A DNA stretch of 64,000 bases from Littorina saxatilis. Taxonomy: Eukaryota > Mollusca > Gastropoda > Littorinimorpha > Littorinidae. Position numbers and translations under genes: made by a program. Of this stretch, positions 1 to 11,938 are shown piece after piece. The stretch's first letter is position 1, and every line of letters starts with the position of its first letter. The notes below the pieces were generated by a model. The model was not told the DNA's origin. It made no database searches and was given only the letters and a program-made list of their open reading frames with translations. Where the stretch lies: contig NC_090246.1 of the NCBI RefSeq assembly GCF_037325665.1, positions 92,363,280-92,427,279 on the forward strand, read 5' to 3'.

Positions 1-633
1 ATGCCTAACACCAAGAAGCGAGTGACTGTGGGTTTTGCATGCAGCGGTTTGACTAACAGTAACACTGTTTGCGGATTTAGTGTGACTCTTGCCTCAATTT
101 ATGCGCTAAGGTTACAACAGTTACTAAGGACTTACTGAACGTTCTTTCTTTCCTTTTCTCTGGCAAATAAACGTTAAAAAATATTCCAATCAAGTGTAAC
201 AAAACAATAAGAAATGCCTTCTTTTCACAACCCAACAAGTGCATCAGAATAAATAGCTGAACTTTAAAAATACACACAAGTTCAAAATTGACTTTTTCCT
301 TCAGATATCACTGGTTTCCTCCACAGCCTTTGAGAGAGAGCACTATATTTAATATGTAATTTGGAGTCAGTTAAGTGGAAGTAAAACAGTAAACAGGACC
401 TTTTCCCCATCCTCATTTGCTTGTGATCCATTACTTACTGTTCACAGACACTCAATAACTCAATAACTGTTCCTGTACTATTTATGACAGGTACTTGTTT
501 TAAATGGTGATTTGTTCTCTTTTTAGCAACATTTTCTAAAGTATTCAGTAAATTCTGAACAAACGCTTTGATGGCGACAAAACCCCCCACAATAAACATA
601 ATCAGTTTCAGAGAAAGCAAAACTCATACCAAC

Positions 634-3600
634 CTGTGGATCATACTTTTTGAAGCTGTCAAGGCCCAAACCTGCACAAAGTAAATTTTTGCTATTGATT
701 AATATGTAATTCACAGGTGAACGCATTGGAAACAAAACAAAGTAATGTTACAACCACAAAAAGGAACAAACCGGCGAATGAGCTGTTCACAATAACTTCA
801 AACGTTTATTCGTCCCACCGATTTTGAGGGTAGATGTCACTAATTTGACGCTTTCTCAGCCCTACTTTTGCTACCAGTACATAAAAGTAGTCTTCTTCTT
901 CTTCTTCAGCGTTCCAGAATTTTCTGGTTACGTGTGAGCTCGTTTGCCCATTTGGGTTCCCCACACTATACTCTAGTATAGTCAGCTTCACTCCGCTTTC
1001 GTTGAGTAGGCATGCTGGGTATTTTCGTGTTTCCATAACCCACCGAACTCTGACATGGATCACAGGATCTTTTCCGTGCGCACCTGGTCTTGTGCTTGCG
1101 TGTACACACGAAGGGGGTTAAAGTCACTAGCAGGTCTGCACATAAGTTGACCTGGGAGACCGGAAAAATCTCCACTCTTAACCCACCAGGCGGCAGCGAC
1201 CGGGATTCGAACTCACGACCTCCCGATTAGGAGGCCGACGTCTTACCACCACGCCACTGCGCCCGTCATAAAAGTAGTCCTTTGAAAGGTAACCGACATT
1301 GGTAGTGCCACACATGGGTGCATAGCATAGCCCTTTTTTTTTTTAAAACCACATTTCATTTTTCTTTCCAATTTATTTATCCGTAGGGGGATATGGTCTC
1401 TTCTAACAAAAAATAAACCTAAATTTCAGTTTTCACTGTGGCGTTATTCACCATGCTAAACCCCGCTTAGGTACTTCGCTGCTACTTCAAAGTAAATATT
1501 GTCTAAATATGGCATAGGCATACCTTCAGGCTGCTTTGTTCCTGGCGTGATTGATCTGACAAAGTCTTCGGGTGTCATGTAAATCTCCCCATCCTGAACG
1601 ACCTTCAACGTGGCGAAATAACGGAAGATCTTGTCTGGGGTGGAGTAGGCACGGATTCGATCCTCATAACCGATGATCTGCACAACCATGTTTGAATTAA
1701 GAGCTTCACACGTGGTTTCTACATTTTTTGTTTTATGTACATATCAATAAACGTTCCTTTTTGTGCTTCAGGAAGTTTACAATATTATCGTGTGCAAAAC
1801 TGATTGTTAGTTTTGAGGGTGACAGAAATCTGACAAAGAAACGCAACCAAGTTTTACACACACACACACATGCACATGGAACAAACACAACAAACAAAAG
1901 GTCAACTTGAAGTCAGGACACAGTCAGCAAATTAAAAAAATCATTTCTCAAAACTGTTGCATGGCAAAAGGGTTCCCCTACCAAAGTACTGGGGTAATAT
2001 CAATTCTGATTTCAAAAGCCCAGACATTTGGTAGCAAACTGTAAAGAGGTGTATAATTTAACTGTTTCTTTATTGGACTACCGATCTTGATGTAGAGATT
2101 TAAGTCAACAACCAAGCAGCTCAGTTTCTTTTATTGTCTCATTACAGTTTGTATGGCCATCCACAACAAAGACCATAGTTTGATGTCCTTGTGAATGCTT
2201 CGTTTTGACTGATAAAATGTCCCATAAACTCACTTTTCTTGTTTTTCTTTTTTCTGTATTGGCTTCAATGACTTACCTTTCTGTCACGAAATCCAACTTT
2301 TTTCTTCCTTTTCTTGCCTTCCCCTTCTTCGGGCTCAGAGTCCTCGCTGGCAGCGTTCCCATCCTCAGACCCCACAGCTGAGGCAGCATCGACTTTCAAT
2401 TTTTTTACAATCCAGTCCATTCTGTTAAGAAACACAACATAAATGTATGCTTGGAAGAATACAGTCAAGACTACAAAACCAGTAACTGTATTAAAGGCAC
2501 TCAAGCATCATCATTACTGTCAAACTTTTAACGGCTGTAGATGTTTTTGCCAAGCAGTAGTCATCTCTTTCAACAGCTACATCTCTGAGGCAGTCTGCCA
2601 TTCTCTTAAGAATGAATAATGACAATGAAAGAAAAAAAAAAAAAAAAAACAATCAGCAACAGGGATTTTAGAAACAAAATTCCATGACTTTTCCATGACT
2701 TTCCCTGAGCCTCAATAACATTTTCCATGACAAGATCCACAGGTCGCCATTTCCGAACACGCACACTTTTTACGTCTTGTCACTGCCAGTTTTGACACTG
2801 GCTTGCTTTGCACTGAATTTGAGTCAGTTTCTACGCAGTGTCTCTACAACAAGCAAGTCAAGCATTTGCTACGCAGTCAGATTATCGGTAATGTTTGCTG
2901 GTCCTGTCATTTCACTAAACTGGACCAGCCACTGTTTGTATCCATCTGCACTTTCATAAATTCTGTTTTGTAACCGTCACTGTGACTTGACGAACTGTCA
3001 TTTTTATCACCGCGATACACAGTTCATTGCGAAGATCTTCCTCGGTAATTCATTCCAATTCCGCATACTTTTTGTTGTCAAGAAACAACTCGAAAGAAAG
3101 TTTCAAACTCATCATCCTCCATCTTGCTTGTCGAAGCGCTAAAGTACTTTATCGATGCAAAAACAAAAGCAGAAAACTTCGACGAAACCGACTCAAATGC
3201 AGCGCAGACGACACGACGAGATAACGGAAGGAAGTGAGCCTCGCTTTGGCTCAAGTGCCGTTAAAAATACCGTTATTCTCGTATGCAAATACGAACGAGA
3301 AGTTGGTCATACGAACAAGCCTTGTGCTGGCGACGCAAATCGCCGCTGGCTGGCAAAGGGGGGGCATGGCTGGGCGACGAAAATCGCCACTGGCGTGCTA
3401 AAGGTTAATTTTTTTTCTTCTTTCTTATTTCTTTTTTAAATTCCATGACTTTCCATGGCTTGAATTGAAATTCCATGACTTTCCAGGTCTGGAAAATTAA
3501 AAATCAAATTCCATGACTTTCCAGGTTTTCCATGATCTGTACGAACCCTGTAGCAAGTGCTTATAGTATAAGGCCACACAAAAAAAATAGTCTGTTTATG

Positions 3601-6600
3601 GTACGTGACAATGACGGTACTGTTAGTAGACAGAATATCGACAGCAACGGGACTTTCGTGGTCGAAAAATATAGCGAAAAGCCTTGTTTCTGCTTTGAAA
3701 ACCTCGCTTACAAATGTGATGCATCTCGTCATTTTGGTCTAGACACGCTTTGTTTCTGCGTTCTCTGGCACTAAAGTAGAAGGAAACCAAAGTCTCGTTA
3801 TCAGTGACTACAGGAACAACAAATCCGGGTCTACTGGGTTCGTAACGGTTGAGCAGATCGCGTGCAAGAAGACCTGGATGCTCTTTCCGTTCCCCTTTCA
3901 GCTAATGAGGTACCCATTTTGCGGCCAGCTTTTGAAGCGGAAGATCATCGAGTAGAATTCTCTGGACTGTTCCATATATATATGAAAGTTTAGGTTTTGC
4001 ACTTTATACTTGCATGTACACGTGTTAATCGTAGTTCTTAAATTTTGACACAGCAGCTACATTATTCTCGTTTGAAGCACTCGTCGGAAGTTTTTTTGGC
4101 TTGTCAGAGTTATTCCCCTTTTCCCCAGTTTTGATTTCCCTTATCTTTTGTAAAATTGTAGAATATGGAACAGCTTTGATTCATGTAACGTTCTTCAGCT
4201 TTGTAGACATTTTCTTTGTACCATCACCCGGCTACACTCTTTCAAAGAAGTGAAGATTTTCATGGCGCTTGACAAAAGACCCCGTTTTGAAGCACAACCC
4301 AAAAATGACGTATTTTAAAACCTCGTCATTTATGACGTAGTAACCTAATGACGTCATCTTTTAGAAGTGTACTAGTTAAATGGTTGGCCTTTCAAATGAT
4401 ACATTGCTTTTTATGATCAGTGGCCTGAGACTTGTATAATCGCGGTTTGATCATTTTGTTTGGATCATACCTCGTATGGGATATGGAAGGCTAGCAACAA
4501 GTTAATAATTCGAAAATTTTTAATTAAATTTTCATTTGATTAATATACTTACCCGAGTCACATATTTAGCATTGACGCAGTCGAGATGCTAGGTAGACTG
4601 AAAAAACGCTATCCCGTCTATAGTATAAGGGAAGCAACCCAAGCAAAAAAGTAGCAAGCTTGCTACCCTGGGTTGCCTCCCGTAGCGTGCATCACGCCAC
4701 AGCTCTCGTACCCAATACGAGACACCCTCATTCGACTTCTAGAATACAAAGAAACTAAAAGCGGGGAAGGTGGGAGGGAATTACCTATGTGACTCGGGTA
4801 AGTATATTAATCAAATGAAAATTTAATTAAAAATTTTCGATTAAATTACATATTCTTACTCCGAGTCACATATTTAGCAGATAACTCCAACAAGGTGGTG
4901 GGTAAGATCAAAAAGTTCAAACTCACTCTAAAGTTCTGGAGAGACAAAAGCCAGCTGCCGCCAAGGAAGGAATAGGCCGAGACCCATCCTGACAGAGGGC
5001 AGCAATGTCTGCAGAACCTGATAAGACAAAATCCTAGCGCCAGAAGCTGTGCGCAGGACATCATCCAAACCCCATAGGCAAAAAAGGCCAAGGAGGAGGC
5101 CCAGGCCCTGGAGATGGGCTCGGGCCGAGCCGAGGGAAAGATAGCATAAGCTATGACAAGGCGGAGGGCAAGAAAATCCCTTGCCAAGAAACTGGCCCAC
5201 TGCCAAAAGTCAGGAAAGGATCCCGTGAGAAAGCAACCACTGACTCACTCTAAACCCTTGCCAGGAACTGGCCCACTGCCAAAGGACAGAAACGGACCGA
5301 GAACCACCCTGATTGACAGCCGAGATGCCTCTCAGGCAAGAAATGCGAAAGACGACCTCAGAGAGCCAGTAAGCTGTGCCCAGCACTTCTTCCAATCTTC
5401 TGAACCGTAAAACAGTCCGGAAAAGGACCCCAGTCTTGGATAAACCCGACCAAGTAGAGGGAAGGACAAGCTGCCCCCCCCCCCCCCCCCTTAAATGGAA
5501 GGAAATGCTAATGGCCTGGAAAAGATCCGTGCGTAAGGTTGCCGGCTAAGCCCTGAAAAGGACCGACCCTCACGGAGACCATAAGGCAACCATGCCAAAG
5601 TAAGAAAACTTTGGGATGGAGTGAGGCCCAAAAGGCCGTTGAGAGAACAGTCAGCTCCGGAAGAGTGACCAAACTCCAAACCGGAAAGAGAGAGACGCCT
5701 GAGTATCAAGTACCAGGGTCCAACTCAATGAGCAAAACTCAAGGGAGGCGGTCACCGGTCGTCCCCTGCCCATCCCTGCGAAAGCAGAGAGAGGGGTAAA
5801 AAAGGGGACGAAGCGACCTAAGGTAGTGCATAAGCACCGCAAATGCGGACTCGCAGAGCGAACCAGCCGTCAGCCTCCCGAGACCAGAGTTCTCAGTAAT
5901 AGTCAAAGTTGCAAGTGAAAAAGGGGTGACCAGGCCGGAAGCCCACCCCAGCAGAAATCGTCCCAACTCACATCATGCAAGCATGATGGAGAAGAGGAAG
6001 AGACGAAATCCGCAGTCACAGGAACCAATTGCCAAAGTCGCAACACGACAGGCAGGAGACTATAACACAGGCTAAGGCCGAGAGCCTTGCTGCCCGTAGG
6101 CCGGCCATTGCACCAAAGTACTTAAAGTACACAGGCACAGTAAGAAACCAAAAGTTTCGGCCGCCGAAAAAGATGCTGGCCTAGAGGCCGGCACCGAGAA
6201 AACTGGAACATTAGCTAGACCTCTGCCCAAAAAGGGGAGGAGTAGCCAAAAAACCTGAGAAAAAGTGACAAGCCAAGAATGACTTCTCAAACATGCAATG
6301 CCCAGACAATGCACCCTCAGGAAAATCTGAATGTTACTTCCGAGGCCAACTCAAGTGAACCTTAAGTTTGGACGAAACACCAGAACGCGTCTGATCGCTA
6401 GAGAAAGACAAAGTCAGACTCGGCGAAAGACAAACCTGGACCGAGTCCAGAAGCTCGTGGCAAGAGAAAACGGGGAAGCCCAAAGGCAGAAACCCCCTTT
6501 TAAACGGAAATCGACCTCTCAGCACCCATACGCTGGGAAAGAGAAAGAATGTCGAAGCCCGAAGCCACAAGCACAAGGAAAGCAACAACCACCACCTCCA

Positions 6601-9600
6601 ACGGATGAAATGGCTGTTGCTCCCGCCGAGGCTAACACCCCGAAGCCCTAAGGCCGGCTGTTGTTTCAAAAACCCAGCGTGCCTATGACGGCTGTGAAAG
6701 AAACAATCTCACCTGAGCTGAGGACGTAGGCCGCTTAGGCTGAGTCCGCTTAGGTATAGCCTGCTTAGGAGCGGCCTGCTTTTGCTGCTTTCAAATTGAA
6801 GCTCAAAAGAAGGGAACCGCTGTTCTCTGTTGGTCTCAATCCCCTGCTTCTGGCATGAGAGGCCAGGCTGCCGGAGAGAGACCGTCCACCAAGGATGACG
6901 AACTGAGAATGTTCCTTGTCGACTCCTCAGAAAACCGGGAGTGGGCAAGAAACAAGTCCCTTCCGCACGAGACCGCATGGGAATAGTGCAGAGAGGACAG
7001 CCTCATCTGTGCCTCGTTCACCCTTGTAAGTGTGGAGAGGAGTGAGACACTTCCTCCGCGTCCTGCCCTTTACTAAGGGGAAAGGGCGCCAAGGAATCTG
7101 CCAGAGCGCAAGGAAGCGCCCGCAGGAGAGCCTCGGAAATGGAACTGAGTTCCAAAAGTTGTCAGCCCCCTTCCTCAGAGAATAGGAGATTCTGCCCATA
7201 GAACGGCAGAACCGAATCCTTCCTCAACGGCTTCGTAAGAAGCGAAGAAGTTCCGGCGTGACCGGAAACGGTGCACGCGGACGGGGAAAGGCCAACAGGC
7301 GGCGACGAGACGACCTTGGCCAAGGCAACTTCCTCTGGTCCGCTAAGGGCACGAAGGAGGAAGCCTGCGCAGGAGCGGCAAGGTATTCCGATGCCAGCTC
7401 CGAAGCAGAACCCTGAGGAACCAGCAACGAAACCGACGCCGGAGGCCACCCCCTGTCGAAGAGGGGGGCTCGGCGAAAAGGCAAAAAGGCGAAAAGCTAC
7501 TAAGGGCGATTCTTCAAACCAGAAGTAGCTGCTTCCTCTTTGCCAACCGAAGTCCTTCCTGTTGGCAATCGATTGTGCTCATTCCCTAACTGAGAGGAGG
7601 ATGAGAGGGACCAAAAACCAAGGAAAGTGGGAGAGAGGAGCTAGCGGCCACCACCTGAGTGTGTGGATGCTGCTGTCCCAACAGAGGCAAGAAGCCTGTA
7701 TGCCCATAGGGCAAGCCTTGTTCGAAATTCACCGGCGACCAAACGGAAGCAGCGGGAACTGAACCGGAAAATCCGGGAGGAGCCGGAAGTGCGGCAGCAA
7801 CAGCAGCGCTATGCCAGAGCTGGTGCTGAGCCACCTACGAGCTGAAGCTCGGAACCCAAAGGTAGACCGTAGGCCAGAACCGGAAGTGACAGTAACCTGT
7901 GCACTACCCGCTTGACCTACCCTCCTGCCAAGGCCGGAAGCGAAGCTGCCGGAAATGGCTGCCGTGCAAAGGGCAAAGCTCAAACCGGAAAGGGCCATGG
8001 GCTGCCCACACACCGATGAACTAACATTTCCAGCCGGAGCCGGAAGAGAAGCTGTCGCGGACGACTGCTTACGTATAGCGCAGCTCAAGCCGGATGGGAT
8101 CATTATTTGTCCACGTTCCAACGAGGCACTACTTCCGTGAACCGGAAGTGCCGCTGTCGCGTACGACTGCCGACGTAAGGCAAGGCTCAAACCAGACGTG
8201 ACAGTAGCCTGTGCACTAGCCAGTGACCCTACACTTCCGGTCGGAACCGGAAGAACAGCTGTCGCGGGCGACCGCTGTCATAGGACAAGGCTCGAACCAG
8301 ACGTGACAGTAGTCTGTGCACTAGCAAGTGAACCTCTACTTCCGGCCGGAGCTGGAAGCGGCTGCCGCGAACGACTGCTGACGTAAATTCGGAAGCTGGC
8401 CAGAGCCGCCGAAGGCAGCTGCTCCTCGTACACGGACCCGAAGTCCGAAACGCCACCTGAAGGGGACGGCTCATAGCCAAAAGAACCCGACAAATGACGC
8501 TGCGAGGGAAGGCCGTAAGCCGAACGCCCATCCTGTTGGCCATCGATGAAACTCTCACCCCTGACTAAGAGGAAGATGAGAGTCACCAACGACCGAAGGC
8601 AGCTGAAGAGAGGAGCTAGCGGCCACCACCGAAGTGGGTGGCTGCTGCTGTCCCAACAGAGGCAAAAAGCCTGTGTGCCCAGGAGAACCACCGTATTCGA
8701 AATTCACCGGCGACACAACGGAAGCAGCGGGAACCGAACCGGAAAAGCCGGGAGGAGCAGGGAGTGCAGACGCAACAGCAGAACTATGCCATAGCTGGTG
8801 CTGAGGAGTCTGCAAGCCACAACCCGGAAGCCCTAGGCCGGAACCGGAAGTGACAGATGACTGTGCACGACCCGTTTGACCTACATTTCCTGCCCAGGCA
8901 GGAAGAGCAGCTGCCGGAAACGGCTGCTGTAGCAGGGCAAGGCTCGAACCGGAAGGGACCATGGGCTGTCCGCGAACCAGTGAACCAACACTTCCGGCCG
9001 GAGCCGGAAGCGAAGCTGCCGCGGACGGCTGCTTACGTAATTCGTAGCTCAAACCGGCAGGGACCATGGTCTGTCCGCTGTCCAGTGAACCACTACTTCC
9101 GGCCGGAGCCGGAAGGGAAGCTGCCGCGGACGGCTGCTTACGTAACTCGTAGCTCAAACCGGCAGGGACCATGGTCTGTCCGCTGTCCAGTGAACCACTA
9201 CTTCCGGCCGGAGCCGGAAGGGAAGCTGCCGCGGACGGCTGCTTACGTAATTCGTAGCTCAAACCGGCAGGGACCATGGTCTGTCCGCTGTCCAGTGAAC
9301 CACTACTTCCGGCCGGAGCCGGAAGGGAAGCTGCCGCGGACGGCTGCTTACGTAATTCGTAGCTCAAACCGGCAGGGACCATGGTCTGTCCGCTGTCCAG
9401 TGAACCACTACTTCCGGCCGGAGCCGGAAGTGCAGCTGCCGCGGACGGCTGCTGCGAGCACATACCTTGTGACGACCGTATCCCAAAAGGGACCTGCTCA
9501 GGTGCACTCCCGCAAGCGGTAGCCACCGAGCGCCGGCCGAGAAGAGAAACGCCTCCCTGTTCACCGCCTCCAGCACCAACGCCGAAGCCAGCAGGCTGGA

Positions 9601-11067
9601 CAGGTGATCCGGAAACAACAGGAACACAGGAAGCCAACGACCGAGGGTCGCACACCCCCGGGAGGGAGGCAGAGCTGGAAACAAGGTCCGTCCACGCCAT
9701 CTCAATTTCTGGAAGCAAAGAGGACAAAAGGCTAGCCACAGACGTGGTAGCGGTAATGCCCGCCGCCCGCGAGCCAGACGAAGTTTCCTCCGGCGCCGAA
9801 ATGGGCACCGAAAAAACGAAGTTAGTCTTCGGGTCAGAAACGTGAACCGTGGGGTTCCTAGCCGAAGAAGTAGAAGCCGAGGGCTTAGGTTTGCCAGGGC
9901 CTATGCCCTTACTCTCGGCCTTAGCTGCTCGCTTTTTCTCACTATCAGACATGCTGTCACGCGAGAAAACAAACTACTGAAAATACACAAGTCTCTAGGA
10001 CGTTAAAACTTCAGCAGAATAAACTAGCACAAAGTACAAGTTACAAGCAGGTAAAAGTGCTACTGGTCGACGCTAAAAGTCCGAGCACGGACCCAAACTA
10101 ACCAGCAAAATACACCACGTGTAAGCGAAAAATGGCGACCAAAATGGCGGCCACAGCAACAAACTACCGAGCAAAATTCACAAGTCCGCGGACGAGAAAA
10201 TTCTCAGCAGAATGGCAAAGCAAACAACAACAAAATGGAACAATCTCACCGCTAGAAACAGCTATGAGCAGACGGGGAGCCGAGGCTGGTGGGTGTCAAG
10301 CAGACAGCAAACAACAGCCTAGGAGCGAAATCAAGCACGACCTGTCTCTCTGGCTGAAAGATGTCGAATGAGGGTGTCTCGTATTGGGTACGAGAGCTGT
10401 GGCGTGATGCACGCTACGGGAGGCAACCCAGGGTAGCAAGCTTGCTACTTTTTTGCTTGGGTTGCTTCCCTTATACTATAGACGGGATAGCGTTTTTTCA
10501 GTCTACCTAGCATCTCGACTGCGTCAATGCTAAATATGTGACTCGGAGTAAGAATATGTAATTTAATCTAAAGTTTCAAGGAACTGGCAGCTGACATTTA
10601 TGAGCAAGAATTTATAAGTTTTTGCAGTGAACAATCCTGAAAAGATGTTTTTTTGCAAACACTCACCCATTGAAACCGACAAAAAAAGTGAGAAGGACGC
10701 AGAGAAATGTGCAGTAGAAGAATGACCACTTGGTAGGTGGCTTCTGCTTGTGCCCAAAATTGGAGTACGGAGACTTTCGGACGCCCAACACTGAAGATGT
10801 TTGCAAACTCCTCACTGCCAACGAAGCAAGAACTAGTCGCTGTCGGTGGGGCATCTGTTGAAGACTGCTGAATATCTGTAATTGCTGCTGAGTTGGAACA
10901 AAACTTGCATGGTGGGAAAGTGCGACAATCCGTGACTGTGAGTGCAAAGATGACTGTGATGACACGGACGGCGCAAAAGAAGAAAACAATGAGGCAAAAA
11001 TGCGGCTGTGTTGCTGTATTAGCCAGCTGAGGCACTGTCGGCCTGATCCAGACAAAAGTCTCTCCAT
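634..11067 (-). CDS. MICU1: Mitochondrial calcium uptake protein 1 (MICU1), N-terminal part, 3' exons off window
   Basis: MICU1 is the EF-hand gatekeeper of the mitochondrial calcium uniporter in the intermembrane space. Four coding exons join in phase on the minus strand: 11067-10667, 2421-2277, 1677-1524 and 671-634, about 246 residues. Exon 1 gives an Arg/Ser-rich leader and a hydrophobic segment (about residues 114-130). Exon 2 has an acidic stretch, then the polybasic KKRKKK and GFRDRK. Exons 3-4 read [36 protein letters not shown], then [12 protein letters not shown], colinear with human MICU1. The EF-hands would follow to the left of base 634. Met1 is preceded by a splice acceptor (exon edge 11084), so a 5' UTR exon lies further upstream. 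The leader is longer than in human MICU1; Met72 (MPHRQRLV) is an alternative start. The 8.2-kb intron 2421-10667 holds several mobile elements. The MICU1 rather than MICU2/3 call rests on the polybasic and [16 protein letters not shown] motifs. Confidence 0.93.
893..1267 (-). repeat. tRNA-derived SINE with (AAG)n tail and 12-bp TSD
   Basis: On the minus strand the head at 1267 has a tRNA-like A box (around GTGGCGTGGTGG) and a B box (GAGTTCGAATCCC). CCT sits where the anticodon would be, suggesting tRNA-Arg ancestry. A tRNA-unrelated body follows, ending in (AAG)n at 907-893. The direct repeat ATAAAAGTAGTC occurs immediately on both sides (881-892 and 1268-1279), so the insertion looks full length. 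It lies in a MICU1 intron. Confidence 0.88.
2660..3550. mobile_element. hAT-like non-autonomous DNA transposon remnant
   Basis: The right end, read inward, starts CAGGGTTCGTACAG and continues into repeated TCATGGAAAGTCATGGAATT words. The left end starts CAGGGATTTTAG and carries the same CCATGACTTTCCATGAC words inverted. This matches the common invertebrate hAT MITE pattern that begins CAGGGTTCG. A clean 8-bp target duplication is not visible, only AGCAA near both ends. No transposase frame was recognised inside. It lies in the large MICU1 intron. Confidence 0.55.
4511..4839. mobile_element. Small foldback/MITE element with perfect 54-bp inverted ends
   Basis: Bases 4511-4564 and 4786-4839 are exact reverse complements over 54 bp, starting CGAAAATTTTTAATT and ending ACCCGAGTCACATA. 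The interior is non-coding and contains the palindrome AGCAAGCTTGCT. Bases 4553-4736 are the inverse of 10363-10546, the right end of the large neighbouring element, so the two are related. The element abuts the left end of that larger element at 4840. Confidence 0.85.
8555..9952 (-). CDS. Element-encoded 465-residue Ala/Ser/Pro/Gly repeat protein, function unknown
   Basis: The longest frame of the large element starts with a charged segment ([16 protein letters not shown]) followed by a Ser/Thr/Pro-rich linker. It then has tandem 35-residue units with the pattern [35 protein letters not shown]. Units recur every 105 bp (landmarks at 8991, 9096, 9201, 9306 and 9411), and the four complete intervals differ by only a few bases. 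No known domain was recognised. Because 105 is a multiple of three, the opposite strand is open too (8857-9522); that frame is a shadow. A gag-like or structural role is possible, but nothing in the sequence shows it. Confidence 0.55.
   Translation of the reverse strand: MSDSEKKRAAKAESKGIGPGKPKPSASTSSARNPTVHVSDPKTNFVFSVPISAPEETSSGSRAAGITATTSVASLLSSLLPEIEMAWTDLVSSSASLPGVCDPRSLASCVPVVSGSPVQPAGFGVGAGGGEQGGVSLLGRRSVATACGSAPEQVPFGIRSSQGMCSQQPSAAAALPAPAGSSGSLDSGQTMVPAGLSYELRKQPSAAASLPAPAGSSGSLDSGQTMVPAGLSYELRKQPSAAASLPAPAGSSGSLDSGQTMVPAGLSYELRKQPSAAASLPAPAGSSGSLDSGQTMVPAGLSYELRKQPSAAASLPAPAGSVGSLVRGQPMVPSGSSLALLQQPFPAAALPAWAGNVGQTGRAQSSVTSGSGLGLPGCGLQTPQHQLWHSSAVASALPAPPGFSGSVPAASVVSPVNFEYGGSPGHTGFLPLLGQQQPPTSVVAASSSLQLPSVVGDSHLPLSQG
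10139..10154 (+). promoter_or_regulatory. YY1-like motif in the leader of the large element
   Basis: The stretch reads CCAAAATGGCGGCCAC and contains the YY1-type core AAAATGGCGGC, with a weaker AAATGGCGAC just before it at about 10131. It lies between the right inverted end and the ATG at 9952, where a promoter for the minus-strand frame would be expected. Its function is inferred. Confidence 0.35.
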
Positions 11068-11605
11068 AATGATGTGATCCCAACCTGTAAAATCAGAACC
11101 AAGGATGAAACTTTTCTGATAAATATCAATTTTATGACAGACAATTAAAAAAATAAAACAAGTCAATAAAACGTGGTGAGGGCTTAATTTGATTTTGTTA
11201 TCCTTCCTGTACAACTTTGAGTTTGAGCTACATGTACCATCATATATACAGGCAGTAAAATAATCAACTTGCATACCTTCATGATGCAGTGTTTTACGCA
11301 TATCTTTTTTTGACGCTGTTTTCAGTGCAATTTTACGAAGGCCAAGACAGTTTTCATGAACGGTACAATGTATGTCCCATGCAGTCACCAATTTGACCAA
11401 ACATACTTTAGATGAAAAACAGCGCAACTCGTTTCTTATTAATACTCCACAACTCAAGCAGCTCTGTTAAAAGTAACAATCCTATTCCCAATTTGCATGG
11501 ATCGTCAATATGGTAATACAGAATTCCCACAAGTTCTAAGTTTTCCAAAGACATATCATACTTAAACTTTTTTAAAGCATTCTTTTTTTTTTAGAACAAT
11601 TAGCG

Positions 11606-11735
11606 ATATTCGTTAATTTTCCTTTCAAGATACTTTATCTTAAAAAAAGTGACCGAGCGCTCTCGTGTACATGTGCACTGAAGGGGAGGGGTGGGGTGCC
11701 AGTAGGGAAACCGTACTGAACTGGGACCTTGTTCT
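11606..11735 (+). repeat. 130-bp direct repeat, copy 1
   Basis: This block (ATATTCGTTAATTTTCC ... GGGACCTTGTTCT) recurs in the same orientation at 12557-12685 with scattered substitutions. The copies are about 950 bp apart and bracket the Helitron. It is non-coding, between MICU1 and PCNA. Confidence 0.85.
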
Positions 11736-11938
11736 AAAAAGCCTTGAAAGAAAAGTCTTACCAATTTAATGTGTGGAGGTTTCAGCACATAATGTTTCTT
11801 TTAACAATCTTTATTTCAACACAGCAGTACATGTATTCTAAACGTTCAGCTACTGACTGCCTTCAAACGATGATCCAACAGTCACAGTGTCAGTGTCAGA
11901 AAAAGTATGTGAATAGCATGCAGGGTTGTCGTCAGACA

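Larger units (their letters stand above)
4840..10567 (-). mobile_element. Large inverted-repeat element of unknown family with a repeat-protein frame
   Basis: Bases 4840-4879 and 10528-10567 are 40-bp inverted termini (ATTAAATTACATATTC...). The interior is GC-richer than the surrounding intron. The minus strand holds one long frame (8555-9952). The stretch 4880-8550 shows no long frame and no reverse transcriptase, recombinase or transposase that could be recognised, so the element looks incomplete or non-autonomous. Low-complexity Ala/Ser/Pro/Gly repeats continue at lower similarity through about 7730-8400. The layout (a gag-like low-complexity first frame and inverted ends) could fit a DIRS-type retroelement relative, but this is unproven. 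Near-identical internal repeats suggest the copy is not very old. It sits in the large MICU1 intron, antisense to nothing coding. Confidence 0.6.

Noticed and set aside
5153-7500. Many 60-110-residue frames on both strands in the large element
   Set aside because: GC-rich composition lowers stop frequency; none resembles a known protein and overlapping frames are equally open.
8857-9522. 221-residue plus-strand frame of tandem repeats
   Set aside because: Shadow of the minus-strand 105-bp repeat frame: a repeat length divisible by three keeps both strands open.
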